NCBI GenBank assembly: GCA_023548195.1
Contig: JAJHZJ010000008.1
Coordinates: forward strand, 6,514,215-6,578,214
Origin: Bettongia penicillata ogilbyi
Lineage: Eukaryota; Chordata; Mammalia; Diprotodontia; Potoroidae
DNA: 64,000 bases
Reading direction: 5' to 3'
In this document: positions 1 through 11,484 of the stretch, piece by piece
Position numbering within the stretch: position 1 is the first letter of the stretch
Layout: each line of letters opens with the position of its first letter
Position numbers and translations under genes: made by a program
Notes under the pieces: generated by a model
What the model saw: the letters and a program-made list of their open reading frames with translations, nothing else
Databases searched by the model: none
Told to the model about the DNA's origin: nothing

Positions 1-324
1 CTTTGGCTTTATCAGCTGGTATTCATTTTTTGAAATGCCAAGCATAGTATAATCTATATTCCCAGTTCTGAGTCAGGACTTACTCACTGCCAGTCACTCT
101 GGGGCCAAGTCAATAGATCTTGTATACACTGCAGACTATAGCCTGTTCATTAACAACAGGTAGCCAAAGGCTAGCTTAAAAAGGTAATTATTGCCTATGC
201 TGTTTTTCTGCCATATTAGATGGTGCATGAATAAGATATGTATTCTTTGGACATGGATAATGTGGGAATTTTTTGTGCTGGACAATGCATATTATGAGAG
301 TTTTCTTATTATTTTTACTAAAGT
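1..324. other. Unassigned single-copy-looking DNA
   Basis: No repeat family, RNA gene or convincing coding frame is recognised. The 64-codon frame at 191-385 runs on into the SINE fragment that follows and is not credible. Confidence 0.5.
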
Positions 325-373
325 ATCCCTGACTCCAGGTCAGGTACTCTATCAATTGTATCACCTACATGCC
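325..373 (-). mobile_element. SINE 5'-head fragment, antisense
   Basis: The stretch reads CTGACTCCAGGTCAGGTACT followed by a CTATC..CACCTACATGCC match. This is the reverse complement of the tRNA-like head shared by the marsupial CORE-SINEs in this window. Only the head remains. Confidence 0.5.
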
Positions 374-419
374 CAATGCATGTAAATACACATCAACAAT
401 TTAAATAAGGGGGTAAGCA

Positions 420-677
420 AACAGCTAGGTGGTACAGTGGATAAAGTGCCAGACCCGGAATTGGGAAGACTCATCTTCCTGAGTTCAAATATGGCTTCAG
501 ACATTTACTACCTGTGTGACCTTGGGCAAGTGATGCCACCTTGTTCGCCTCAGTTTCTTTATCTGTAAAATGAGCAGGAGAAGGAAATGGCAAACTACTC
601 CACTATCTTTTATGCCAAGAAAATCATAAATGGGGCCACTGAATCAGACACAATTGAAAAATAACTGAACACCACAT
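420..677 (+). mobile_element. SINE-A, near full length
   Basis: The head (CAGCTAGGTGGTACAGTGGA) is followed by the CORE segment (TGTGTGACCTTGGGCAAGT), the CTCAGTTTC..TGTAAAATGAG block, and the tail with AAATGGGGCCACTGAATCAG and GAACACC. Known for these families: the head derives from a tRNA with a pol III promoter. The tail resembles the 3' end of the RTE relic at 33147-33387. Divergence suggests an old copy. Confidence 0.85.
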
Positions 678-679
678 TG

Positions 680-1330
680 GATATAGCATATAAAGTTGTT
701 TGTGTACTGAGTTTAAAGTGTAAAATTACCATATCTGGGAGGAAATGCATACTTTTCTCCTTTGGATTCAATGTCATAACTTGTTTTACAGACTTGGTTA
801 TTTAAGTAACTATAATATTATTTCATTTAAGGAGAATAAGGTGACTTCAAGATGGAGAAAAATCATGATATATGGACTTGATTTGTAGACTTTCCTACAT
901 TAGATTTAAAGCACTTGGTCTGACATTGAAAAAAAACACTCTACTTGTTATAACATTTTTGAAATTTGAAAATAAGATTTTTATGTGAGTAGCATATCTA
1001 GAATATCATAATTTAGGTATTTCAGAATGATTTTGTTCAGATCAGTAATGAAAACAAAATAAGGCACCTAATATTCTCACATATTGAAGCATGACTTAGC
1101 CTATTAGTGATAGCTTGGGCTTGATGGAGAAAAATCACCCAGTGCAATAGGATAATGTTCTGCAGCTATTAGGAGTAATCACTACTATTTATATTTAATA
1201 AAATATGATGAGTGGAAGGTGAATGAGCTTAGTCAGATAATCCTGCTAATAACTAATTACCTAAAATAACTCTCTATGAATTTGAGTGAATGGAGGTGTC
1301 AGACTTTGTCAGAAAGAAGAATTAGATTTG
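680..1330. other. Unassigned AT-rich DNA
   Basis: No recognisable repeat or gene. The stretch holds many short A and T runs but no periodic repeat. Confidence 0.5.
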
Positions 1331-1334
1331 CAGC

Positions 1335-1497
1335 CACAGAGGATCTAGGTGTGAATTTCACTCAGCCTTGCTAAATCTTGCTGCAAGACCTAGAATAGAA
1401 AACCTAACCTTTCTATATATCCACTTCTTCATAAATAAAGCCAAGAGATTGGCCTAGATGATTTCAGAGGCCCCTTTAGGACCTCAAATCTCATAAA
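1335..1497 (+). mobile_element. MIR-type SINE 3' half (decayed)
   Basis: The segment ends with GATTGGCCTAGATGATTTCA and GGACCTCAAATCTCATA. These resemble the GGTTGGACTAGATGAyCTCT...TCTATGA ending of old CORE-SINEs seen elsewhere here. The head is not recognisable. Confidence 0.4.
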
Positions 1498-2139
1498 AAT
1501 GGCAGAAAGAAGGCAGGGACTTGCCTGAGCTCTCCCCCCAAACCCTCCAAAGAGCTTTAAATAATGTCCTAAAACAAATCCTGGAGTGGCAGAATGCACA
1601 AAAGAATGGGGTGAAGCAATTCAGCAGGAAAGGTGTGTCACACTGGGGTGACAGTGGAGCACAGTTCAGTGCAAGCAGTGCCAGCACAAACCAGAGTTCA
1701 GAAAACCAGGAGCCGGTTTTGGAAGTGAATGAGTCAGCAGCAGCAGCTACTTCCAGAGCTCTCAGTCTACAGATGGTAAGGGGGTCAAACAACTGGTCAG
1801 AAGGAGATTATGGGGGCCTCTTTGCTGGCACTGGGGGCAGGACTCTGTTTCTTTGTCCATACTCAGATCCAGGTCACAGTACTGGGTGGCAGTCCCAGGG
1901 TGAAGAGGATCACTAGTACATCAAAGCTTGTAGCCACAGTGGAGCAGGGACCCTCATCACAGTTTCAGGGCAGAAAAGAGCACTTTTGGTCACTAACATA
2001 CCAGAGCACAGGCCAGGAGTGCAGTAAACACACTTCTGTTTAGATCATACCAGTACGTAGAAGTATCTCTGAAAACTGCTACACAAAACCTGGAAGTGTG
2101 AGACAGTGCACCCTGCAAACAGAGTTCCACTTTAGCAAA

Positions 2140-3250
2140 GAGTTAAAAGTCAAGAAATAGGCCTGAAAAATCAGCAAACAAAAGAAAAAATTCTCACCAT
2201 AGAAAGTTACTATGGTGATAAGGAAAATCGAAACACACACTCAGAAGAATCAATATTCCTAAATTCAAAGCCTCCAAGAAAAATATAAATTGGTTTTAGA
2301 CCATGAAAGAACTCAGAAAGGATCTTGAAAATCAAGTAAGAGAGGGAGAGGAACAAAAGGGGAAGAGAAATGAGAGTGATAATAAGAAAATCATGAAAAA
2401 TGAGTCAACAGCTTGGTAAAGGAAGCAATATTGCAGAAAGTAATATCTTAAAAAAAAAATAGGCCAGATGGGAAAAAAAGAGGCACAAAAATCCAATGAA
2501 GAGAAAAATGCCTTGAAAAGCAGAATTGACCAAATGGAAAAGGAGGCACAAAACCTCACTGAAAAAAAATAATTCCTTAAAAATTAGAATCAAAAAAGTG
2601 GAAACTGATGCATCTATGAGGTATCAAGAAACAATAAAACAAAACAAAAAGAATGAAAGAAATAGAAGACAATGTGAAATATCTCATTAGGAAAACAAGT
2701 GACTGGAAAAGAGATCCAGGAGAGATAATTTTAAAATTATTGAACTTTCTGAAAGCTATGATTAAAAAAAAAGATCCTTGACATCATCTTTGAAGAAGTT
2801 ATCAAGGAAAACTGTCTTGATATTCTAGAATTAGAGGGTAAAATAGAAATTAAAAGAATCCAGCAATCACATTCTGAAAGTGATCCCAAAATAAAACTCC
2901 CAGGAATATTACAGCCAAATTTTAGGGCTTCCAGGTCAAGGAGAGAATATTGCAATCAGCCAGAAAGAAACAATTTAAGTATTGTAGATGCATAGTCAGA
3001 ATAAGACAAGATTTGTATAATATAGCAGCTTCTACATTAAAGGATTGGAGAGTTTGGAATATTATTTCCTAGAGGGCAAAGGAGCTATAATTACTGCCAA
3101 GAATCACCTACCCAACAAAATAGTAAAATTACTCAGAGGAAAAAATGGATATTCAATGAAATAGAGAACTTTTAAGCATTCTTGATGAAAATATCAGAGC
3201 TGAGTAGAAAATTTAACTTACAAATACAAGACTGAAGGGAAGCATAAAAA
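2140..3250 (+). pseudogene. L1-type ORF1 relic (RNA-binding protein), disabled
   Basis: L1 ORF1 encodes a trimeric coiled-coil RNA chaperone with an RRM and a C-terminal domain. Here the reading is broken by many stops and frameshifts. The N-terminal part is Lys/Glu/Arg-rich and heptad-like (2300-2750). The C-terminal domain is still recognisable: CTTCTACATTAAAGGATTGG (STLKDW) at about 3030, followed by residues matching PRITYP and then KW.FNEIE.F.AFLMK. Not coding; the copy is fossil. Confidence 0.65.
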
Positions 3251-4148
3251 GGTAAACAGAAAGGGAAATCATAAGACACTTAATAAAGTTAAATTGTTTG
3301 CATTCCTACAATGAGATGATACTTGTAACTCTTAAGACCTTTCTCATTATCAGAAGGCATATTTTTAGACAGAAGGCACAACTGTGAGTTGAATATAATG
3401 GGATGATATCTACAAAAACTAAATTAAGGGGTGAGAATGCACTGGGAGAAAGGGAAGGAGAAAGAGATAGAATGAGGTAAATTATCTCACAAAGGAGGCA
3501 AGAAAAAACTATTATAGTGGAGGGAAAGATGGGGAAGATGGTGGGGACCACTTGAACCTTAGTCTTATCAGAAGTTGCTTAATTGGGTATGGAAATCTAT
3601 CTTTCCCTGCAGGAAAGTAACAGCAGAAGTGGATAGGAAAAGGAGGGGAGGGATACTCATAAAGGGAGAGTAGATTGGGGGAGGCACGAGTTAGAAGCAA
3701 AATAGGAGGAGGAACAAGGTGAAAAGAGAGAGAGAATAGAATAAATGGAGGAGGGGAATAGGATGAAGGTAAATATAGTTAGCAATCATAAGTGTGAAAA
3801 AATTTGAAGAAAGTTTCTCTGATAAAGGACTCATCTCTCAAATATATAGAGAAATGAGACAAATTTATAAAAATAAGTCATTCCCCAATTGACAAATGAT
3901 TAAAAAATATGAACAATTTTCAGAAAAAGTAATCAAACCTATCTATAGCCATACGAAAAATACTCTAAATCACTATTGATTGGAGAAATGCATGTTAAAA
4001 CAATACTGAGGTATTACCTAATACCTATTAGATTGACTAAAGGGCAGAAAAGGAGAATGATAAATGTTGGAGGGAAAATTAAGACTAATGCACTATTGGT
4101 GTAGTTGTGAACTGATTCAACCATTATGTAGAGTAAGCAGCTCTTTTT

Positions 4149-4334
4149 TTGGTGGCAGAGAGTTGGATATTGAAGGGATGCCCATCAGTTGGGGAATGGC
4201 TGATGAAATACTATTGTGATATAAGAAATGATCAGTTAGATGCTCTCAGAGAAACTTGGGAAGACTTGCATGAACTGACATGGCAGAAAATGAGTAGAAT
4301 CAGAACACAGTGCATAGTAACAGAAATACTGTAA
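4149..4334 (+). pseudogene. L1 ORF2 C-terminal relic (61 open codons)
   Basis: The frame reads ILKGCPSVGEWLMKYYCDIR and then WEDLHELTWQKMSRIR. This corresponds to the extreme C-terminal region of L1 ORF2 that half-L1 elements keep near their 3' end. It has no start signal of its own and belongs to the element at 1498-4715. Confidence 0.65.
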
Positions 4335-4715
4335 GATGATTGTGAAAGACAGCTATTGTCAGCAATACAATGATCCAAGACAACTCTGAAGGACTTCTGA
4401 TGAAAAATGTTATCTCTCCCCAGAGAAAAGTGATGGAGTCTGGATACCGATAGAAGCATACACTTCTTTTTTAACTTTTTTCTTCACTTTTTCTTAGGTT
4501 TTTATTTTGGGCTAGGTTTTCTTTATAACACCTGACTAATATGGAAATTTATTTTGCATGACTACACATTTATAATCTATATCAAATTGCTTGCCTTTTC
4601 AATGAGTGGGGTGGGAAGGAAGGTAGAGAATTTAGAACTCAATTTTAAAAACAAAGGTTGAAAATTATTTTTACATATAATTGGGGGAAAATGAAATATT
4701 AACTTGTCACTAAAG

Positions 4716-5227
4716 AAGCTGGAAATAGTTCATCTTTAAGTGGTATGTTATATTTTGTTTAAAAGCAAAGGTTAGAAAATTTCTAGAAATCACTTCTCAC
4801 TCTATTAAACAACACACTTCCAGTTGGCAATCACCAGAACATTAACACTGATCACTTCACAATGTATCCTTAGCATTTCAAAGCACTCATTTTACTTGAG
4901 CATGATTAAAACCACAGCAAAGATACTGCGGCTTCACAGGGAATATGATGGAAAATATGAAAATTTAAAACTTCTTTTTTGTTTGTTTTTGTTTTTTATT
5001 CTTAGCCATGCTGCAGTTTGGATTTGTTGGAATTCTAAGAAAGGGAGGGTCTTTAAAGAGTTATTCAAGTATGTTATCAAAAATTTACAAACATAACTGG
5101 AACCAAGACTAGACCTAGACACCACAGGCTATGTCTGGAGGGACAAGAGGATCACTTTCAAATATTACTTTAATATGCATAGAACATAGATACTCATTTT
5201 CCAAGTCAATGGCTATATATTTAAAGG
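4716..5227. other. Unassigned DNA between L1 derivative and SINE
   Basis: No family recognised. It contains a T-rich run at about 4974-5000. The overlapping frames at 4824-5125 on both strands show no domain. Confidence 0.45.
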
Positions 5228-5495
5228 AAAGGGACAAAGTGGATAGAGTGATAGATTTGCAATCAGGACCACTAGGCTTTAACAACTGTCTTTGGTACTT
5301 AGAAGTTGTATAACTATGGGAAAGTCACTTAATCACCCTGGGTCTCAGTTTCTTCAACTATAAAATGGAAATAATAATGTCACCCACATTGTAGGGGTAA
5401 GATAAAATACTGAAATACCCTAGATACTATACTTAAAGTGCTTTGTAAGCCCTAAAATGCTATCCAAATATCAGTTATTGGTATTATATGTGCAG
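5228..5495 (+). mobile_element. MIR-type CORE-SINE
   Basis: AAAGTGGATAGAGTGATAGA marks the head. GGGAAAGTCACTTAATC and TATAAAATGGAAATAATAAT mark the CORE, and TAAAGTGCTTTGTAAGCCCT the L2-like 3' part. Old and diverged. Confidence 0.7.
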
Positions 5496-5638
5496 TAACA
5501 CACAGAGGGCACACTTTTAACATGCAGGAGTTACAATTTCTGAAAAATGACTTGCCCTTCTCGGGATAACTTATTTGAATAATTCCAAGTAAAAAATTGT
5601 ATGAGTTTACTAGGGCTTATTCAATTGGTTCTTTCATT

Positions 5639-5750
5639 TATGCTGATTATTTTTAAGAATAATTATTTCCTCCAACCTCCAGAGAAGTATACTTTATGTT
5701 GATTATTTTTAAGAATAATTATTCCCTTCATCCTCCAGAGATGTGCACCT
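5639..5750. repeat. Tandem duplication, 56-bp unit x 2
   Basis: Copy 1 is 5639-5694 and copy 2 is 5695-5750. Both contain GATTATTTTTAAGAATAATT and CCTCCAGAG, with about nine substitutions between them. No known family; looks like local slippage or unequal exchange in unique DNA. Confidence 0.85.
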
Positions 5751-5839
5751 TACAGTGATATAGACATAATTCTGAATTATCAAAGAAGAGCATGAGTCTT
5801 ACATATTCTAGTACATTGAAAAAGTTTTGAATATGTTCC

Positions 5840-6190
5840 CAGTGATATACTATGTCTGCTGTCCAAGAACAGGTCCCACTAAGCAGAGTGGCTCATCAGC
5901 AGAAGCCAATGATCTATTTGTCCATGGTGACTAATGAAATATGCAAATACCAAGTGGCTCTTTTCTGCTTCTGCACTGCTGGCGATGGAGTGGCGGAGAA
6001 GGGAGCAGGAGGCACTAAGAATCATGGATTTGTCACAATCTACAAACATTAATTTAACTGTTGGCACTCAAAATATGAGACATTTTCCAAACACCAATGA
6101 ATTATTCCACTACTAGAGGAATTCATCCTTACTCACATGAACATTCTTGCTAAGAGTGAAGCCAGAAATAAAAAAAGAAATTGTAGCTAA
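5840..6190 (+). mobile_element. RTE-like LINE 5' region relic
   Basis: It aligns by eye with 22985-23320: both have CCCAG.GATATnCTATGTCT, then CTAAGAATCA, CATTAATTTAA and a segment ending TCTTG. Near 6040-6080 a frame reads NLTVGTQNMRHF, like the start of RTE apurinic-type endonuclease domains (xxGTWNVRxx). The element ends abruptly before the L2 fragment at 6243. Confidence 0.5.
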
Positions 6191-6242
6191 GTTGAAGGGT
6201 AGCTCAACATTCCTCTTTGGGAAAGAAAAGATTTTCCCTAAC

Positions 6243-6352
6243 CTAGCCCTTGAGGGCAGGGATTGTCTTGGCTTTGTCTTTGAATCTCCGGAGACTAGCC
6301 ATAGTTCCTTGTAAATAAGAAGTGCTTAATAAATGCTGGTTTGGGGTTGAAC
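6243..6352 (+). mobile_element. L2 3' end
   Basis: CCCTTGAGGGCAGGGATTGT is followed by AAGTGCTTAATAAATGCT, the diagnostic 3' terminus of L2 LINEs. Severely 5'-truncated. Confidence 0.85.
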
Positions 6353-6404
6353 AAGTGACATTATTTTATAAGATAAGTGATGGTTTCACATTTCAGTGAC
6401 AGTT

Positions 6405-6545
6405 TGTTGTTTGTCCCCATTCTCCGAGAAGAGCAATGACACCAGGAAGGTGATGTCTTGACTTGGAAGTGAATTGGATTTAACAAAGTCACCAGTCTCA
6501 CTCTCTCTTCCTGAGCCGCAGTGACGGTCAGTCATTTGTTCTGGC
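6405..6545 (-). mobile_element. SINE-B 3' part, antisense
   Basis: TTTGTCCCCATTCTCCGAGA, then GGTGATGTCTTGACTTGGAA and GTGAATTGGATTTAA. This is the reverse complement of the SINE-B tail seen on the plus strand at 44742-44851. Confidence 0.7.
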
Positions 6546-6559
6546 AAAACAGAGAGCAG

Positions 6560-7735
6560 CTGGTTAATTCAGCACTGAGACAGTGGATAGCACTGAATCT
6601 CTAGCCGCTAAGTGATATTGAGAAAACTTTTTTTCTGGGAGTTTGGGCAGCTATCGACAAACATATTTGAGTAAGTTGCCTATGAAGCCTGGACAACTTT
6701 ATTTTTCGTTCTCATAGATTTATGCTTTTAAAATGTTGGATCTGATCTCTTCAGCTGACCTCCATCTCAGATAGCAGGAATGAATAATGAACAATGGCTA
6801 TTGTGAATCTGATTTTCTTTTTTAAGATTTCCCAGGTTGTTTGTATATTTTCAAGCTCCAAAGACCCAGTCTTCAATAGCTTATAACAATAGTTATTAAC
6901 CTAGAACATTCTTTTACATAGGAATTAAACTGTATTTCACATTGGACAATTGATACAGATGCCCCATCTCTCCTGTTTAAATTCTTTTCTGTTGGTATCA
7001 ATAATACTCTGGTGAATGCCTATGAGAATCAGAACTCAATTCCAGTATGCCATTGAAGCTTAGTTTATTTCCAAACAATGCTGTTCTTCCAGTGTCTCCA
7101 GTCTCTCCTTCCCCATTTCCACTTTGATTGATTTCTCCTCTTGGCTACACTCTAGGCACATCTTTTTTCAATTCAGTGATAGTACAAGGTGATTTGTCTC
7201 CTTGTATGACAGCTGCCTTTCCCTCTAAAAATATAGCAAAGTTCAATCAATATAAATAGCAGAGAATTAGAAGAAATGGTTAAAGCAAGAAGCTGGAGAC
7301 TTTCTCCCTTCCTGATTCAACTCCTCATGGCTTTCAGGGAAATATGTAATCACATGGAAAACATAGGTACAGTGCAACTATAGAACTCAGTTTCAGGTTC
7401 TAATTTTGTTCACCTTTCCAGTTCCATCTTCTCAGTGGAGGGGGGAAGGAGTTGGGAACTAGAAAAGAGAAAGTTTTGAAGCAATCACTGTGGAAAATAT
7501 GATGGGGAGTCTCTTCGCATGTGTTTGGTTCTTGGTTGCTTTTCTTTTTTTGAGGGGAGAGGAGAGATAGGGACTATTTTTCTTCTACCTGGGCTGAAAA
7601 GCCAGAAATTCTGCTCTCTGTGTGCTTCTTTTCTGGTATCTGGAGAGGAAGTGAATAATCCTTCTGAGGCCAGAGGTAGTTAAAAATATACTCTTTTAGT
7701 AAACAGAAGATAGGTCAATAATCTTGTAGTGTTGA
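6560..7735. other. Unassigned, mostly single-copy-looking DNA
   Basis: No transposable element or gene recognised over 1.2 kb. Pyrimidine-rich patches lie at about 7080-7140 and 7530-7560. No open frame of note. Confidence 0.45.
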
Positions 7736-7737
7736 GA

Positions 7738-8150
7738 AAATTGTGGTGCAATGAAAGAGGTCCTGACCTTAGCATCAAGAGAGATGGAGGTTTAACACCT
7801 GCCTCTGGCACCATGTGACTTTGGAAAAGTCACAGGATTATACATTTAAAACTAGAAGAGACATTAGAATCCACTCCCTCATTTTATAGGTTAGTAAGCT
7901 GAGTCATGTAGAGGTTAAGAGACTTGTTCATGGTCACACAACTAATAAGTATCTGAGGCAGGATTTGAAGTCAGGTCTTCCTGATCCCAAATTCTGAACT
8001 CTATCCACTATACCATGATGCAGTTCTAGTCATTTAAGCCTCTTTGAACCTCAGTATCTGTTAAATGTGAGCAATAAAGCTACCTTCCAACATAACTGTC
8101 ATGTTGGTGGGTGGCTTTAAGGATCCTTTCTGATCTCTCCTCCCTACTGG
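7738..8150 (+). mobile_element. MIR-type SINE, split by a second SINE
   Basis: The 5' half (7738-7830, ending GGAAAAGTCAC) and 3' half (8025-8150, starting TTTAAGCCTCTTTGAACCTC and ending CTTTCTGATCTCT) form one element once the antisense SINE between them is removed. Confidence 0.65.
7831..8024 (-). mobile_element. CORE-SINE inserted in the MIR-type SINE
   Basis: Antisense copy: it starts with TTAAAACTAGAAGAGACATT, passes ATTTTATAGG..AAGCTGAG and GGTCACACAACTAATAAGTA, and ends TCTATCCACTATACCATGAT. A short AGTCA direct repeat at both junctions may be a target duplication. Confidence 0.7.
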
Positions 8151-9030
8151 AAGGGACATCGTTAGATCTTGCTTGTCCCTACGTTGTCCCCTTCTTAGCA
8201 CATTAGAATTTATTTAAATTTAATAAATTATACTCTGTTAGTATCTCACTTTTATCCTAAGAGTAAAATAGTGGCCTTCGGGGTTACCTAGTTTATTTCT
8301 CTGATGTTTTATTGAGTTAATATCAGATACAAAGTTATTAATACAATCACATTAGCTGAGAACCCCTAAATGGAAAAATTCCTAATATTTGGCCGAAAAA
8401 AGGTTGGCTTTGTAACCTAATTTAAATTTTGTTTATTTACACATAACTCCAGGCACTTGATTCTTTCCAGTTCATCTCATTAAGCACTGAGTGGGGGCAG
8501 ACACCATTTCCCCACTCTTCAGCTCACTCAGTCCCTTCTTCCTCTTAGTCAATTTTCTCACAGATTGTGTCTCTTTTTAAAATTCATTGTCACAAAAAAA
8601 TCTGCCTTTTGTGTCATGGTAGTTCAAAATATCAAAAGTAATCTCAAGTATGAAAGACGATATTTCTTTCTCTCAACTGTAAATCCCAAGATACCAGTCA
8701 GTTCTCAACCCCCTGTAACAATAGACTAACCCTGGTTTTTTTTTTAATCACAGCTATATAATTCTTTAAATAAGAATTTCTTTAGTCCTAGCCCTTTTAG
8801 TTCTTTTGCCTTATCCCAGACAGACAGTAGAGAACATATATTACATTTGTATAATGTCTGATAGATGAGGCAGGATCCCAGGCACTAATATATTCATATA
8901 TTTAATCATATTTGTTATTCTGTCTTGGGAAGTAACCACTTCTGCTGCCTTCCTATCATTGGTTTAAAAAAAAAAAAGACAGAAATTTAGGTTTCTTCAT
9001 ATAAAAAGTGCTTTTGGAAAATAGTGAAAG
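8151..9030. other. Unassigned AT-rich DNA with poly-T and poly-A runs
   Basis: No family recognised. T9 lies at about 8739 and A12 at about 8965. No coding potential. Confidence 0.45.
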
Positions 9031-9032
9031 CC

Positions 9033-9142
9033 CAGTTGGACCCAGATGGCTCCAGGGGAGAAAGTGAGGCTGATGACTTTGCACAGCCCTCCGATTCACC
9101 TGATGTCATGGTCCTCTTCAAGAGCAAACAGCAGTAGCAGAA
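9033..9142 (+). mobile_element. SINE-B 3' half
   Basis: CCAGATGGCTCCAGGGGAGA, AGTGAGGCTGATGACTTTGC and CACAGCCCTCCGATTCACCT lead to GATGTCATGGTCCTCTTCAA. It matches the middle and tail of the full SINE-B at 51315-51627. Confidence 0.75.
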
Positions 9143-9144
9143 GT

Positions 9145-10552
9145 CCGATTGAAGCTACTGGTCCCCTTCAAATAATGTTAACAGGACTTTACTGAGCCAG
9201 TCTCTAACCTGGGAATGACTAAACAGCAGACCAGAAGCAAAGTGCCAGTAAGCAGGTAGTCATTTAATTAATTAGTTTCATTATGAGGAACAGATTTTCA
9301 AATTGGGAATTCTCCTGATCAGAATTCAGCCTTGCTAAAGTGAAGACAGAGATTATATACATAAATCATAAGTGGAAAGGGATGGGGTAAGTTTCCTGGG
9401 GTCAGAGTGGTTTCCCACAACAAACCCACAAATGGAAGACAATCCAACAATTCTGGCATCCTGTGGGAGTAATAGTACTCAAGTAGTTCCATAGTGGGTC
9501 ACAGGACCAGAGTACTGTGATAGGGATGGGTTCTACAGTCCTTGATTCCCTTCACTTCAGGTACACAGGTAGAAGGATGCCAGCAATTGTGAGTCTTGTC
9601 AAGGTTTGATTGACCATTTTAAGCTGCATTATGGGTTGGACTCACAAGCTGGTAAAGGCAATTCTGCAAAATCTAATTTAGTAATACATGGACTACACAT
9701 ATGTTGATTATGATAAAAATCAGAATTTCCTCCACAGTAACAAAGTATTATTTCATAGGATCTCAAAACTGGAAGCCTTCTCTGAGGTCAGCTTTTACCC
9801 CACATGGGAATCCAAATGAAGTGGAGGGAGTCTAGAGCAGAGTAAGTGAGCAAGGAATTTGAGGATGGAAGATTGTATATCATTAAAATGGTTGACTTAC
9901 TGGGTCAAGACAGGGCAGGGAAAAAAGAAGCCTGGACAGGATTGTTGAAAAATGAGAAGAAGAAGGAATAGAAAGTCTGAGGTTCCTGAGGAGGAAGAAA
10001 AGTGATGGAGAGATAGGAAAGGGTCATGGTTTATTATCTTAGAAGTGATGGTGAGGTTACTGGATGAAAGGAAAAACAATTGGGAGAGGTTGGTATAGGC
10101 AACTTTTGTGAACTTCAAAGAAGAAAAGATTGCTGAATTATGGGAATACAGGATGAATCTATAAATTTCTCTTTCAAGTCCTTTGAGATGTGGTATATAG
10201 GGAATGAACTAGTCAATACTGTACATGACTTCCAGAGATATGAAGTCCTCAGGGGAAAAGAAGCCTTGGAAAAAAAATAAATTCAGAAAAGAAATTAACC
10301 CTATGACTTTTAGAAAGGTTTCCACTATGAAATAACAACAAGTGAGAAGGTTAGACTCCAATGAATTCATATGTATGGAAATACCTTTAAGGGAGAAAAG
10401 AAAAGGTAATTTTATGCATTGATGGATTCTAAATTGGATTTAAACTCACAGGGAAAAGATTCAGACATCTGTGTCAGTATTTGAATCCTCAATGGTTGCC
10501 AAGGATAAATAGGATGTTAGAGTTTCTATTAAATTTTTTATGAAAATATATT

Positions 10553-10554
<2 letters not shown>
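9145..10554. other. Unassigned DNA
   Basis: No confident element. A weak MIR-type ending may lie at about 9755-9800 (CATAGGATCTCAAAACTGGA). The rest, A/G-rich at 9830-10300, is unassigned; the 73-codon minus frame at 9897-10118 is the complement of purine-rich DNA. Confidence 0.4.

Positions 10555-10585
<31 letters not shown>
10555..10585. repeat. (CA)n microsatellite
   Basis: Uninterrupted alternating A and C for about 31 bases. Confidence 0.97.
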
Positions 10586-10587
<2 letters not shown>

Positions 10588-10869
10588 GATGACCTACCTG
10601 TCTATTGAGAAAGTCTGTGCATTTTTCTATTGAAGTAATCAACAGGGCTGCTTTTGTAGAAATGCAGCTCCCATGGAGATCACAGCAGATAGGAAGATGG
10701 TGCTCTAGGATTATCCTAACTGTGCCTGCTTTTTTTCAGGCCTAGTGCCTATGACCAGATGGATAAAGAGAAGTAATAGGGGTTAAATATGAACCAGGGG
10801 TGACCCAACATCCATAGTATAGCTTGAAGCTTATATGTCTTTGTATCCTCCTGGGAATTTCACCTTGCT
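10586..10869. other. Unassigned DNA
   Basis: Short unique-looking stretch between the (CA)n tract and a decayed SINE; nothing recognised. Confidence 0.4.
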
Positions 10870-11035
10870 AGAAAAACTAAAAGGTAATAGCCATAATAAC
10901 ATGAAGAGCCTGTGAATTAGATGATACAAGTAGTGAGACTCAAGGAGACAAAATAATTAGTCCAAGGACACGCATCTAGGAAGGAACAGAACCAAGATTT
11001 GACTCTAGGGCTAATGTTAATACTTTTTCCGTCCT
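10870..11035 (-). mobile_element. MIR-type SINE, antisense, decayed
   Basis: It retains GAGACTCAAGGAGACAAAAT, GTCCAAGGACACGCATCTAG and CAAGATTTGACTCTAGG, an eroded antisense CORE pattern. Confidence 0.45.
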
Positions 11036-11070
11036 ATACGTATCATCTTCATTAAAATGTAAACTTCAGC

Positions 11071-11143
11071 ATGTGTATGTGTGTGTGTGTGTGTGTATGT
11101 GTGTGTGTGTGTATGTGTGTGTGTATGTGTGTGTGTGTGTGTG
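11071..11143. repeat. Interrupted (TG)n microsatellite
   Basis: TG repeats broken by regularly spaced TATG units, about 73 bases. The minus-strand ORF over it gives only a His/Thr repeat and is an artefact. Confidence 0.95.
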
Positions 11144-11162
11144 GTAGGAGAGTGAGAAGATA

Positions 11163-11432
11163 AACATTAGGTGGTAGAGTGGCTAGTGTGCTGTGCCAGA
11201 AATCAGAAAGACTTGGGTCAAAATCAGCCTCAGACACTTACTGGCTGTGTGACCTCGAGCAAGTCACTTAATCTTTGGTTGCCTCAATTTAGCTATCTGT
11301 AAAATGGAAATGATAATAGTAACTACCTTCCATGGTTGTTGTGAAGGTCAAATGATATACTAATTGTGAAGCACTAAGCACAGTGCCTAGCACATAATAA
11401 GCACTACGTAAATATTAGCTATTTTATTAAAT
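11163..11432 (+). mobile_element. MIR-type CORE-SINE, near full length
   Basis: TTAGGTGGTAGAGTGGCTAG marks the head, CTTACTGGCTGTGTGACCTC the CORE, TGTAAAATGGAAATGATAAT follows, and the end is CCTAGCACATAATAAGCACT plus AAATATTAGCTATTTTATT. One of the most complete MIR-type copies here. Confidence 0.85.
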
Positions 11433-11484
11433 GCTTGATTGAAAAAAGATAGTTTAATGTAACAGAAGGAATACCTTTAAACAA

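Larger units (their letters stand above)
1498..4715 (+). mobile_element. Half-L1 (HAL1-like) retrotransposon, near full length, dead
   Basis: The order of parts is an L1-type 5' UTR (about 1500-2130, starting GCCTGAGCTCTCCCC), a broken ORF1 (about 2140-3250), an A/G-rich spacer, and an ORF2-like C-terminal and 3' segment (3815-4350), then a 3' end at about 4715. No reverse transcriptase or endonuclease lies between ORF1 and the 3' segment. That is the hallmark of half-L1 elements, which carry ORF1 only. A further internal deletion lies near 4133, where the conserved text jumps from ATTATGTAGAG to GCAGCTC. An L1 with a large internal deletion is the alternative. Confidence 0.7.

Noticed and set aside
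1484..1916. Overlapping 131- and 102-codon frames
   Set aside because: They lie in the 5' UTR of the half-L1-like element and are opposite-strand shadows of each other.
9230..9750. Possible LTR or other unknown element
   Set aside because: No terminal repeats, primer-binding site or polypurine tract could be pointed to; left as unassigned.
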